A stretch of 64,000 nucleotides of DNA from Deltaproteobacteria bacterium (GTDB lineage Bacteria > Desulfobacterota > Binatia > Binatales > Binataceae): positions 124,001 through 188,000 of the forward strand of contig JAKBMB010000006.1 of NCBI GenBank assembly GCA_021831785.1. The letters are read 5' to 3'. How positions within the stretch are numbered: position 1 is the stretch's first letter; each line of letters begins with the position of its first letter. Of the stretch, positions 8,639-16,957 are shown in pieces. The position numbers were made by a program, and so were the translations under genes. Below the pieces are notes generated by a model. That model saw only the letters and a program-made list of their open reading frames with translations, did no database searches and was not told the origin of the DNA.

Positions 8639-9297
8639 GCCGGTACGTGATGGTCGCGGATTTGCGCCGCTGCGTCGGCTGCCAGACCTGTACCGCGGCC
8701 TGCAAAGTGGCCAATGCAACGCCGCCTGGGGTCCAATGGCGCCGAGTCGTTGACATTGAATCGGGCGAGTACCCAGAGGTCCGGCGCACATTTCTTCCGC
8801 TGAGCTGTCAACATTGCAGTAACCCTCCATGTGTGGAGGTATGCCCGACCGGAGCAAGCTGGCAGCGGCCGGACGGAATCGTGGCAATCGATTACGACCG
8901 CTGCATCGGATGCGCGTACTGCTTCATGGCCTGTCCGTACCAAGTCCGCTACAAGGTCGAGAAAGTGACTTACGCATACGACGGCATACCCATGGACAGC
9001 GAACTCGCCGCCCTAGACGGAAGACGCATCGGGGTGGTGAGCAAGTGCACTTTTTGCCAGGAGCGGGTCGACGCGGGCCGCGCGCAAGGAATGGTTCCGG
9101 GCAAGGACCCGCAGGCCACTCCCGTGTGTGTAAATTCGTGCATTGCCAATGCCCTTTCCTTCGGCGACATCGAAGATCCGGAAAGCGAGGTATCGCGACT
9201 GCTTAGGGAAAATGAGTCGTTTCGCTTGCACGAAGAACTGGGTACGGAACCCGGCTTCTATTACCTGGTGGAGAGGCGAGGAGTGAAAGCGCGATGA
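8635..9297 (+). CDS. padC: four-cluster ferredoxin subunit of the molybdenum enzyme
   Basis: A 220-residue NrfC/DmsB-type electron-transfer subunit with four Cys groups: CVGCQTCTAACKVANATPPG (residues 13-32), CQHCSNPPCVEVCP, CIGCAYCFMACPY, and CTFCQERV with the closing CVNSCIANAL. It should carry electrons from the Mo subunit to the membrane anchor. The start is fixed by GGAGG six bases upstream of the ATG at 8635. Its stop overlaps the next ATG, so padC and padD are translationally coupled. The padC name follows the operon order and is inferred. Confidence 0.8.
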   Translation: MSRYVMVADLRRCVGCQTCTAACKVANATPPGVQWRRVVDIESGEYPEVRRTFLPLSCQHCSNPPCVEVCPTGASWQRPDGIVAIDYDRCIGCAYCFMACPYQVRYKVEKVTYAYDGIPMDSELAALDGRRIGVVSKCTFCQERVDAGRAQGMVPGKDPQATPVCVNSCIANALSFGDIEDPESEVSRLLRENESFRLHEELGTEPGFYYLVERRGVKAR

Positions 9298-10169
9298 GGG
9301 GCGCGGAGCCGCAGCGGCAGACTTATTGGACTTGGAAGGCCGCAGGTAATTTTATCGGCGGCGGAACCGGTGGCGGACTGCTCTTCCTGACCGGCGTAGC
9401 CGCGCCGCGAGAAGCTTTCTGGCTGTTCATCGCAGGTCTGGTGGCCCATGGGTTTGTGGCGGCCGGGTTATTGAGCGTGTTTTTTCAGCTTGGCCGCCCG
9501 TTTCGCGCGCCCAGGGTCATCTTTCGCCCCCAGACGTCGTGGATGACGCGGGAAACGTTGTCGGACGCCGTGGTATTTTCGATCTGGCTGAGCGCGATAT
9601 GGTTTGGATTGCCGAGCCTGGGTCGAATAATGGGGTTGCTCGCGCTGGTTCCGCTTTACTGCCACGCTCGAATGCTGAAGGCGGCCAAGGGGATTCCGGC
9701 ATGGCGCGAACCGGCGATTGTGCCCTTGATTTTCAGCACGGGCCTCACGGAGGGAGCGGCGGTCTTTATCGTTCTCGCCGTGATATTTGGGCATACGGAG
9801 CGATGGGCGATAGCGGCGCTGGCGGTGCTCGTGACAGCGCGCTTGCTTATATGGGGCGTCTACCGATCGCGGCTCGTGACGCCGGGCGCTGCGCCCCGCG
9901 GGACCGCTGAATTTCTGGAGAAAATCAACCTCGGGCTGATACTTGTGGGTCACGTGGCGCCCTTAACACTGCTCGTGATCACTCACTTCGCGCCGGTGCT
10001 CGGTTACGGGCCCGCCGTGGGGGGCGCGTTGCTGAGTCTTCTCAGCGGATGGTATCTGAAACACGTCCTGGTAACGCGTGCGGGCTACACCCAGGGCCTG
10101 GCGCTTCCACGTCTGCCCGCGCGAACGCCGGGATTCGGCGGGTCCGCGGCGCGACCGGGCTGGACCTGA
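9294..10169 (+). CDS. padD: membrane anchor subunit, DmsC/NrfD-like
   Basis: A 291-residue integral membrane protein with about eight hydrophobic segments (for example GGLLFLTGVAAP, EAFWLFIAGLVAHGFVAAGL, IVPLIFSTGLTEGAAVFIVL, INLGLILVGHVAPLTLLVIT). It matches anchor subunits that take electrons from a ferredoxin-like subunit to quinone and needs no haem ligands. The ATG at 9294 overlaps the stop of the preceding gene. Its place after the Mo and Fe-S subunits gives the assignment; the fold-level call is firmer than the name. Confidence 0.7.
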   Translation: MRGAEPQRQTYWTWKAAGNFIGGGTGGGLLFLTGVAAPREAFWLFIAGLVAHGFVAAGLLSVFFQLGRPFRAPRVIFRPQTSWMTRETLSDAVVFSIWLSAIWFGLPSLGRIMGLLALVPLYCHARMLKAAKGIPAWREPAIVPLIFSTGLTEGAAVFIVLAVIFGHTERWAIAALAVLVTARLLIWGVYRSRLVTPGAAPRGTAEFLEKINLGLILVGHVAPLTLLVITHFAPVLGYGPAVGGALLSLLSGWYLKHVLVTRAGYTQGLALPRLPARTPGFGGSAARPGWT

Positions 10170-10187
10170 GACGGGGGCGATCGGAGT

Positions 10188-12356
10188 ATGTGGCTTCTTC
10201 CCACGCCGTTGCGCGCCGGCGCCAGGGGCCGCGAGCGGTCGTTTGCAAGCGAGGTGCGCCGGCTTAAGCTCGGCGCGGGCCAGACGTTTCACGGCGAGAC
10301 CGTGCTCGCCGTGGCCAAGGCGCTGCTGCAGTCGGGCGTGGGCTATCTCGGAGGCTATGAAGGTGCGCCGGTCTCGCACCTGATGGACATCCTGTCGGAC
10401 GCTTACGAACCGCTGCTCAAGCCGCTGGGCATCCATTACGAGTCCTCCGCGAGCGAGGCCGCGGCCGCGGCGCTGCTCGGCGCGTCGATCCAGTATCCGC
10501 TGCGCGGCGCCGTCACCTGGAAATCAATCGTCGGGACCAACGTCGCTTCGGACGCGCTGTCGAATCTGGCTGCGGCCGGCGTCACCGGCGGCGCGCTGAT
10601 AATCGTCGGCGAGGACTACGGCGAGGGCGCGAGCGTTATCCAGGAGCGGACTCATGCGATCGCGCTCAAGTCCTCGATACCGCTGATCGATCCGCGCTAT
10701 CACATGCCCAAGGTGGTGGACTTGGTCGAGCGCGCGTTCGAGCTCTCCGAAGCCTCCCATCTGCCGGTGTTCATGACTCTGCGCATCCGGGCGGCCCATA
10801 TGACCGGGACCTTCGAATGCAAGGACAACCGCGCGCCCGCCTTCGGTCCCGACAATCCCATGCTCAAGCCTCATTACGACTTCGGCCGTATTCCGTTGCC
10901 GCCCTCGATCTACGAGCAGGAGCAGGCGAAGTTCGCCGAGCGGCTTCCCGCTGCGCGGGGGTTCATCGTCGAGCATAAGCTTAACGAGCACTTTCCCGCC
11001 ATCGCCGGGTCCAGGCTCGGGATCGTCACGCAGGGCGGCGTATACGGCGCGCTGATGCGCGCGATGCATCGGCTGGGTCTGGCCGACGCCTTCGGCAAAA
11101 CCGATATTTCCATCCTGGTGCTCAACGTGGTTTTTCCGCTGGTGCCGGAGGAGATCGGCGCCTTTCTAAGGGACAAGGACGACGTCCTGGTGGTGGAGGA
11201 GGGCAATCCGCCATACGTCGAGCGTGAGGTCGCCGCAATCGCCCAGCGCGAGGGGCTGCGATGCCGGGTGCGGGGCAAAGACGCGCTGCCGATGGCGGGT
11301 GAATACACCACCGCAGTGATGCGTGGCGGGCTTGCGCGCTGGCTTACCCAGGTCGCGCCGGGTCCCGTCGCCGAGCGGGTCGCGGCCCACCAGGGCGCGA
11401 TCGAAGAGCAGGCCGCGCTCGGACGCAAGGCGATGGGTCATCGCGTGCCGCCGCGTCCGCCCGGGTTTTGCACAGGATGCCCCGAGCGGCCCGTTTTTAC
11501 CGCGCTCAGGCTTTTGCAGGACGAAATCGGACCGCTGCACCTCTCCCTGGATATCGGATGCAGCACGTTTGCGACACTGCCGCCGTTCAATATGGGCAAT
11601 ACCGTGCTCGGCTACGGGATGAGCCTGGCCAGCGGCGGGGCAGTCGGTCCCGCCATGGGCAGACCCACGGTTGCGGTGATGGGCGATGGCGGGTTTTGGC
11701 ACAACGGGGTCCTGACCGGCGCGGCCAACGCCCGTTGGAACCGCCAGGACGCGGTCCTGATCGTGCTCGAGAACGGCTACGCCTCTGCCACCGGGCAGCA
11801 GCCCGTGTTTTCCACCGGCAGCAACGCATGGGGCGAGGCGGTCAAGCTTTCGATCGAGGCAACGCTGCGCGCGATGGGTGTACGATGGATCAGGCGGGTC
11901 GATTCTTATGACGTCGACCGCACGCTCGACGTGCTGCGCGCGGCGGTGAGCCGGCGCGGGCGCGAGCTGCGCGTTATCATCTCGGACCAGGAATGCATGA
12001 TCGCCCGCCAGCGGCGCGAAAAGCGGCTCAAGGCCGAGACCGAGCGCGCCGGCAAGCCCGCTTTTCACGCCCGCTTCGGCGTGGACCAGGAAGTGTGCGT
12101 CGGCGACCATGCCTGCATGCGCCTGAGCGGATGTCCGTCGCTTACCATCAAGCCGTCGGCGGACCCCTTGAAGGCTGCGCCCACGGCATACGTCGAAGAG
12201 GATTGCGTAGCGTGCGGGCTCTGCGGAGCGAACGCGCACGCCGCTGGACTCTGCCCTTCTTTCTACAAGGCCACCAGGTGGACTAACCCGACCCCATGGC
12301 AATTGCTTAAGTACCGCATCGCGAGCGGCCTGATCTCGCTGATGGGCGCGTCGTGA
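10188..12356 (+). CDS. iorA: indolepyruvate ferredoxin oxidoreductase, alpha subunit
   Basis: A 722-residue thiamine diphosphate enzyme subunit. The N-terminal pyrimidine-binding half contains GAGQTFHGETVLAVAKAL and GVGYLGGYEGAPVSHLMDIL. The pyrophosphate-binding half carries VAVMGDGGFWHNGVLTGAAN and ENGYASATGQQ near residues 495-545. From about 635 a ferredoxin domain has CVGDHACMRLSGCPSL and CVACGLCG with a later CPSF. The family converts arylpyruvates to arylacetyl-CoA with reduction of ferredoxin in the cytoplasm. Here it would supply phenylacetyl-CoA-type substrates to the enzyme encoded just upstream. The next gene starts inside its stop codon. Confidence 0.85.
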   Translation: MWLLPTPLRAGARGRERSFASEVRRLKLGAGQTFHGETVLAVAKALLQSGVGYLGGYEGAPVSHLMDILSDAYEPLLKPLGIHYESSASEAAAAALLGASIQYPLRGAVTWKSIVGTNVASDALSNLAAAGVTGGALIIVGEDYGEGASVIQERTHAIALKSSIPLIDPRYHMPKVVDLVERAFELSEASHLPVFMTLRIRAAHMTGTFECKDNRAPAFGPDNPMLKPHYDFGRIPLPPSIYEQEQAKFAERLPAARGFIVEHKLNEHFPAIAGSRLGIVTQGGVYGALMRAMHRLGLADAFGKTDISILVLNVVFPLVPEEIGAFLRDKDDVLVVEEGNPPYVEREVAAIAQREGLRCRVRGKDALPMAGEYTTAVMRGGLARWLTQVAPGPVAERVAAHQGAIEEQAALGRKAMGHRVPPRPPGFCTGCPERPVFTALRLLQDEIGPLHLSLDIGCSTFATLPPFNMGNTVLGYGMSLASGGAVGPAMGRPTVAVMGDGGFWHNGVLTGAANARWNRQDAVLIVLENGYASATGQQPVFSTGSNAWGEAVKLSIEATLRAMGVRWIRRVDSYDVDRTLDVLRAAVSRRGRELRVIISDQECMIARQRREKRLKAETERAGKPAFHARFGVDQEVCVGDHACMRLSGCPSLTIKPSADPLKAAPTAYVEEDCVACGLCGANAHAAGLCPSFYKATRWTNPTPWQLLKYRIASGLISLMGAS

Positions 12357-13798
12357 GCACGGATCGGCCGATTTGCATACTAATCGGGGCCCTCGGCGGT
12401 CAGGGCGGAGGGTTACTCACCGACTGGCTGGTCGAGGCCGCCGCAGCAGCCGGCTATCCTGCCCAGTCCACTTCGATCCCCGGGGTTGCGCAGCGCACTG
12501 GAGCGACCACTTACTACTTCGAGCTCTACCCCGAGCGCGATCCGCCGGTGCCGCCGGTGTTCTCGCTTTTCCCCGACGCGGACGGCCTTGACCTGATGGC
12601 CGCGCTCGAGCCGACCGAGGCGGGCAGAGCGCTCGGCCGCGGTCTAATTACCCCGAAGACGGTCGTCATCACTTGCGCTAATCGCGTGTACTCCACCGCG
12701 GAGAAGACGCAGGCCGGCGATGGGCGGGCTGATCTCGGCGGAATAATGGAAGCCCTGGCCTCTCGCGCGCGCAAAGTGATCTACTTTGCCAACCCGCCGG
12801 GCGGCGCGTCATCCGTGAACGCGATGATGCTGGGCGCGATCTGTAAAGCCGGTGTGCTGCCTCTGGGCGCGGCCGAGTTTCACTGCGCGATCGAGCAACG
12901 CGCCGTCGCGGTCGAGGCAAATCTGGCCGCCTTCGAGCGCGGGCTGCTGCTCGCCGGAGCGAATCAGGCGCCGGTTCCGCAGAAGCAGCCGGCCGTCTTC
13001 GCGCCCTCACCGCCGGGGTTCTCCGACAGGATGGGCGAGCTTCCCGAAACGCTTCGGCCGCTGGTCGGCCATGCGCTCGCGCGCATGATCGACTACCAGG
13101 ATCGCGCCTACGCCGAGCTCTACCTGGCACGTCTGGAGCGCGTGCTTGACTGCGAGCGGGCGGCCGGCGGCGGCGCCCCCGTCTACACGCTGAGCCAAAT
13201 CGTCGCCAGCCGGCTCGCGGCATGGATGAGTTACGAGGACGTGCCCCGGGTGGCGCAACTCAAGACCCGAGCGGGCAGGATGGCACGAATCCGCTCCGAG
13301 GTCGGCGCGAGCCCGGGCGACCCTATCGAGGTCGTGGACTATCTCAAGCCCTCGCGCGAGGAGTTCCAAGACGTGCTCCCGGCCTGGCTCAACTGGATTG
13401 TGCCGAAGACCGCGAAGCTCAACCGCGGCGTGCCGATGCACGTGAGCGCGACTTCGCCGTTTGGCTTCGCGACGCTCAAGATGCTGGCCGCGATGCGCCG
13501 GGTGCGGCGGACGACCAGCCGCTTCACCCATGAGCAGGCGGCTATCGAGAGCTGGCTTGGCGCCATAATCGACTCGGCGCAAAAGGACTATGAGCTCGCC
13601 TGTCGAGTCGCGGAGCTGGCCATATGGGCGCGCGGCTATGGCAAGATACGCGCCCGCGGTTTGCTCGAAATAGACCGGCTGACTAGAGACTGGCCGCAGC
13701 GGCGCGACCGCGACGCCGCCGGCCTCAAGGCCGAAGTGGAGTGCTCATTGTTCGTCGCCCGCAACGACCCTGACGCTGCCTGCAGACCAACGGCTTGA
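12353..13798 (+). CDS. iorB: indolepyruvate ferredoxin oxidoreductase, beta subunit
   Basis: The GTG start at 12353 overlaps the iorA stop (GTGA), a coupled pair. The 481-residue protein begins ILIGALGGQGGGLLTDWLVE, the gamma-type domain of 2-oxoacid oxidoreductases, with SIPGVAQRTGATTYYFEL following. It carries the long C-terminal extension (from about residue 220) typical of the large IorB form found in proteobacterial aromatic-degradation clusters, not the short archaeal form. It completes the arylpyruvate-oxidising enzyme with IorA. Confidence 0.85.
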   Translation: MSTDRPICILIGALGGQGGGLLTDWLVEAAAAAGYPAQSTSIPGVAQRTGATTYYFELYPERDPPVPPVFSLFPDADGLDLMAALEPTEAGRALGRGLITPKTVVITCANRVYSTAEKTQAGDGRADLGGIMEALASRARKVIYFANPPGGASSVNAMMLGAICKAGVLPLGAAEFHCAIEQRAVAVEANLAAFERGLLLAGANQAPVPQKQPAVFAPSPPGFSDRMGELPETLRPLVGHALARMIDYQDRAYAELYLARLERVLDCERAAGGGAPVYTLSQIVASRLAAWMSYEDVPRVAQLKTRAGRMARIRSEVGASPGDPIEVVDYLKPSREEFQDVLPAWLNWIVPKTAKLNRGVPMHVSATSPFGFATLKMLAAMRRVRRTTSRFTHEQAAIESWLGAIIDSAQKDYELACRVAELAIWARGYGKIRARGLLEIDRLTRDWPQRRDRDAAGLKAEVECSLFVARNDPDAACRPTA

Positions 13799-13815
13799 GG
13801 TGACAATGGCTCTAA

Positions 13816-14082
13816 CTTCCTCGGGTCGAGGCGCTGGGCAAGCCCAAGTCCGCCGTCTGGAACGTCGAGAGGGAAAAGAGTCGCGCTTGGCGCGCGTTTA
13901 ACACGATGACCGCGGCGCGCGCCGCGGTCCGCACTTTGGTCGAGGGCGCCGAGGACACCTGTTGCGAGCGCGATTCCGCCGCGCCCAGGCAGCCGCTCGC
14001 CAAGAGCACGCCTTGGATGCCGGACTTGATCGAAAGCCCGATGCCGAACGGGGGAGGTGACCATGGTACAGGCACCGCTTAA
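13816..14082 (+). pseudogene. remnant of 6-oxocyclohex-1-ene-1-carbonyl-CoA hydrolase C-terminus
   Basis: An open frame without a usable start reads KPKSAVWNVEREKSRAWRAF, NTMTAARAAVRTLVEGAED, then PRQPLAKSTPWMPDLIESPM, before running into the dch start. This resembles the C-terminal end of Oah/BamA, the ring-opening hydrolase of the benzoyl-CoA pathway (a WLALNMMTEARAGFRA-like core and a final WxxELIExxMP). The position fits: oah commonly sits beside dch. The catalytic N-terminal part is absent and the match is from memory, so treat it as a good lead. Confidence 0.45.
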
Positions 14083-14833
14083 GACGTGGACCGAGCGTGA
14101 CGGTCGTCTGCTGCGCCTTCGCCTGGACCGGCCCAAGGCTAACCTGCTGGACGCCGCCATGATAGCGGCGCTCAGCGAGGCGCTCTTGGGCCATCTTGGC
14201 GAGCCGCACCTCGCCGCGGTCGTGCTCGATGCCGAGGGGCCGCACTTCAGCTTCGGCGCGAGCGTCGAGGAGCATATGCCGGTGCAGTGTGCCGCGATGC
14301 TGTCGTCGCTGCACCGACTGCTGCTCCGGATGCTGGAGGCGCCGGTGCCGATCCTGGCCGCGGTGCGCGGCCAGTGCCTCGGCGGCGGGCTTGAGCTGGT
14401 TTCAGCAGCGACCCTCATCTTTGCGGCGCCCGATGCCAAGTTCGGACAACCGGAGATAAGGCTCGGGGTCATCGCGCCGGCCGCCTCATGCTTGCTGCCT
14501 GAACGCGTCGGACCGGCGCGAGCCGAGGACCTTCTGTTCTCAGGCCGGTCGATCGACGCCGCTGAGGCCCGGCATATCGGCCTGGTGCATTCGGTCTCGG
14601 ACGATCCCGAAGCAGCGGCGCTCGCTTACTTCGACGGCCAATTCGCGCAGCTCAGCGCAAGCTCGCTGCGGTTCGCGCTGAAGGCGGCACGGATAGGGAT
14701 GGTCGAGCGCGTGCGTGCGAAGCTCGGCGCGGTCGAGAAGATGTACCTTGAGGCGCTGATGGCCACGCGCGACGCGCTGGAAGGGTTAAACGCGTTCACG
14801 GAAAAGCGCCGCCCGCGATGGGAAGACCGGTAA
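14063..14833 (+). CDS. dch: cyclohexa-1,5-diene-1-carbonyl-CoA hydratase
   Basis: A 256-residue crotonase-superfamily protein. It adds water to the dienoyl-CoA produced by benzoyl-CoA reductase. Diagnostic features are HFSFGASVEEHMP (oxyanion-hole region), GQCLGGGLELVSAATLIFAA, KFGQPEIRLGVIAPAASCLL and the C-terminal SSLRFALKAARIGMVERVRA with YLEALMATRDALEGLNAFTE, which as I recall mark Dch among crotonases. The ATG at 14063 is chosen because AGGTGA precedes it closely; a GTG at 14057 lies inside that ribosome site. It follows iorB in the pad operon and precedes the reductase operon. Confidence 0.8.
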   Translation: MVQAPLKTWTERDGRLLRLRLDRPKANLLDAAMIAALSEALLGHLGEPHLAAVVLDAEGPHFSFGASVEEHMPVQCAAMLSSLHRLLLRMLEAPVPILAAVRGQCLGGGLELVSAATLIFAAPDAKFGQPEIRLGVIAPAASCLLPERVGPARAEDLLFSGRSIDAAEARHIGLVHSVSDDPEAAALAYFDGQFAQLSASSLRFALKAARIGMVERVRAKLGAVEKMYLEALMATRDALEGLNAFTEKRRPRWEDR

Positions 14834-15126
14834 AGCAATAGCTGAGACCGGCGGACTCGAACTCCCAAAAGCTCAGTCGCACGCCACCCGGGGCCAAGTC
14901 CCTGCGACGGCGTTTTTAGATCGAGGTTGGCCGATGCGCAATGTGACGGCCGCGAGCAGGCGAGGAGCGTTTGCCGACTTGGGCCCGTCGCAGCTTTGCT
15001 CGAGTGAGTCGTAGGGAAACATGGAACGTTGCAGTTGTCGCCAAAGGAACCGGCGCGAAATGCGCCGGATCGGTGCCAAGCACGTATTTTTCACGGCCAC
15101 AAGTTAATTTTCGGCGTCGGAGACGC
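14834..15126. other. intergenic stretch before the reductase operon
   Basis: About 290 bases with no gene. A segment near 14850-14870 read on the minus strand looks superficially like a tRNA T-arm (GTTCGAGTCC) but cannot fold as one. The stretch ends at the -24/-12 element. An enhancer site for a sigma-54 activator would be expected in this region; I could not recognise one. Confidence 0.45.
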
Positions 15127-15141
15127 TGGCACGTTTATCGC
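15127..15141 (+). promoter_or_regulatory. sigma-54-like promoter of the benzoyl-CoA reductase operon
   Basis: The same 15 bases as at 5606 (TGGCACGTTTATCGC): -24 TGGCAC, five-base spacer, -12 TCGC, with the GG-to-GC distance of sigma-54 promoters. The predicted transcript start is near 15153, about 33 bases before the padR-type gene at 15186. Exact recurrence upstream of two functionally linked operons raises confidence over either site alone. Confidence 0.55.
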
Positions 15142-15151
15142 ATCCAAGATC

Positions 15152-15171
15152 ATATGACAAGACTGACATAT
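15152..15171. promoter_or_regulatory. imperfect dyad at the predicted transcript start, likely PadR operator
   Basis: The 20 bases have ATATG and CA mirrored as TG and CATAT around a four-base centre, with one mismatched pair. PadR proteins bind dyads of this general ATGT-N8-ACAT kind. It sits exactly over the start site predicted from the -12 element and just upstream of a PadR-family gene, which suggests autoregulated repression of the whole operon. The call is inferred from position and symmetry. Confidence 0.4.
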
Positions 15172-15185
15172 TCGAAACTAAGCAT

Positions 15186-15797
15186 ATGCTTCGATTCGCC
15201 ATACTAGAGCTCTTGGAACGTAAGCCGCTCAGCGGATACGAACTCAAGCGCCGATTCCAGGGCTCGATCGTCTTTTTCTGGAGGGCGAATCACAGCCAGA
15301 TTTACCGCGAGCTGAAACTCATGGAGAAGGACGGCCTGGTGGTCGGGAGCAAGGTCCCGCACGATTGGCGTCCGACCAAGACCGTCTATGCCGTCACCTC
15401 CAAGGGCCGCGAAGCACTGGTCGAGTGGCTGCGCGAGAAGCCCAAGCTGCGGGGCGTCAAGGACGAGATGATGCTCAAGTGCTTCGCCTTTCACCTGGTC
15501 CCGCCGGAGGAAGCCGAAGCCCAGCTCGCCCATCATCAGAAGCTTCATCAGCAGCGCCTCGAAGAATACCTCAAGATAAAGAAGCAGCTTGAGGATAGGC
15601 ACGGGCAACTGCTCGAGACGCGCGATTCGATTCTGTTCTGGAACGCGCTCTGCCTGTATCAGGCGATGGACCACGAACGGATGTACGTCGAGTGGTGCCG
15701 ATGGGCGATAGCTCGCCACAAAGAATTTAGCGCCGGCAACCGCCCCGCGGCCCGCGATGGGAGAGAGAATGACTCTCATGGAAAGCTGGCAGGGTAA
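15186..15797 (+). CDS. PadR-family transcriptional regulator
   Basis: A 203-residue protein. The N-terminal winged helix (residues 1-85) has [38 protein letters not shown] and [16 protein letters not shown], the standard PadR pattern. The C-terminal part (about 105-180) is a helical dimerisation region of the vir-type ([20 protein letters not shown]). As the first gene of the benzoyl-CoA reductase operon, overlapping the next start, it probably senses an aromatic acid or its CoA ester and represses its own operon. The ligand is unknown. Confidence 0.85.
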   Translation: MLRFAILELLERKPLSGYELKRRFQGSIVFFWRANHSQIYRELKLMEKDGLVVGSKVPHDWRPTKTVYAVTSKGREALVEWLREKPKLRGVKDEMMLKCFAFHLVPPEEAEAQLAHHQKLHQQRLEEYLKIKKQLEDRHGQLLETRDSILFWNALCLYQAMDHERMYVEWCRWAIARHKEFSAGNRPAARDGRENDSHGKLAG

Positions 15798-16929
15798 GTC
15801 GCTGGACGCGGCTCTGGCCGCGTGCCGGGAGTTAGTAGAAGACGCCGATTTTCCTACCGTGCGCCGCTGGCGCGAGGCGGGCGGCAAGGTGTTGGGGCAC
15901 TTCCAGGTGTACTTTCCCGAGGAAATTGCCCACGCCGCGGGGATGCTGCCGTTCAAGCTGCGGGGCGCGCCGATCAATCGAAACAAGGCGGATTCCCGCT
16001 TTGGTTCGTATCTGTGCTCGGTGATCCGCAGTTCGCTCGAGATTGCGCTCAGCGAGCGGGTCAAGTTCGACATGTTCGTGACCCATCCGATCTGCGACGC
16101 GGCGCGCAACCTGGCCGGCATCTGGGGCCGCAACTTTCCCTACCAGGCGCAGATCCTGTACCTGCCGCAGAACGCCAACTCCACTTACACCTCGCGCTAC
16201 CTGCGCGACGAGTATGACCGTGTCCGCGGCGACATCGAGGCGGTCTGCGGCAACCAAGTTACCGACGGGGCGCTGCGCGATTCTATCCGGCTCTTCAACC
16301 GCAACCGCCAGCTTCTGCGTGAACTCTACGCGATAAAGCGCGAGACCCCGTGGCTGCTGCCGGTAGACGAGGCCTACGTGCTGGTGGCGCTGGGCGGAAT
16401 CCTGCCGCGTGAGGAGCACAACCAGGTGTTAGAGGCGCTGCTCCCTCAGATCCGCGCGCGCCGCGCCAAAAAGCAGGACAAGGTACGGGTGGTGTTCGAA
16501 GGCGGGTTCTGCGAACAGCCGCCGCTCGACCTGCTGCGGCTCATCGCGCAGTCCTGCTACGTGGTGGACGACGACCTGCTAATCGGACTTCGCTGGATCG
16601 AGAAGGACGTGCCGATCGCGGGCGATCCGCTGTTCAATCTAGCGGACGCCTACGTCAACGCATCTTCTTATAGCCCGGTGCAACACGATTTGCGCAAGCC
16701 CAAAGAGAAGATGCTGCTCGAGCGCATGCGCAACTCGGCGGCTGAAGCGGCGATCATTGCGGCGGCCAAGATGTGCGAGCCCGGACTCGACGAGCAGGTG
16801 GCGTACACGCGCGCGTTGGACGAAGCCAAGATGCCTTACATCGTGAGCGAGTTCGAGGAAGCCATGACCAGTTTTGACAGCCTGCAGACTCAACTCGAAA
16901 CCTTCGTCGAGAACATCCTCTTCGAATAG
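15769..16929 (+). CDS. bcrC: benzoyl-CoA reductase, gamma (BcrC/BzdN-like) subunit
   Basis: A 386-residue member of the HgdB/BcrBC family. With BcrB it forms the active-site module that accepts single electrons and reduces benzoyl-CoA to the 1,5-dienoyl-CoA. Candidate cluster and structural cysteines are in [40 protein letters not shown] and [15 protein letters not shown]. The ATG at 15769 directly follows GGGAGAGAGA; an ATG at 15757 is possible but sits inside that ribosome site. The gene overlaps the end of the PadR regulator by 29 bases. The order C-B-A-D matches known class I reductase operons. Confidence 0.85.
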   Translation: MTLMESWQGKSLDAALAACRELVEDADFPTVRRWREAGGKVLGHFQVYFPEEIAHAAGMLPFKLRGAPINRNKADSRFGSYLCSVIRSSLEIALSERVKFDMFVTHPICDAARNLAGIWGRNFPYQAQILYLPQNANSTYTSRYLRDEYDRVRGDIEAVCGNQVTDGALRDSIRLFNRNRQLLRELYAIKRETPWLLPVDEAYVLVALGGILPREEHNQVLEALLPQIRARRAKKQDKVRVVFEGGFCEQPPLDLLRLIAQSCYVVDDDLLIGLRWIEKDVPIAGDPLFNLADAYVNASSYSPVQHDLRKPKEKMLLERMRNSAAEAAIIAAAKMCEPGLDEQVAYTRALDEAKMPYIVSEFEEAMTSFDSLQTQLETFVENILFE

Positions 16930-16957
16930 GGCGCTGCGCGTGGCGGCTTAGGAACAA

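Noticed and set aside
14845-14875. A minus-strand segment resembling a tRNA T-arm
   Set aside because: The GTTCGAGTCC loop has no pairing stem and no acceptor, D or anticodon arms nearby.
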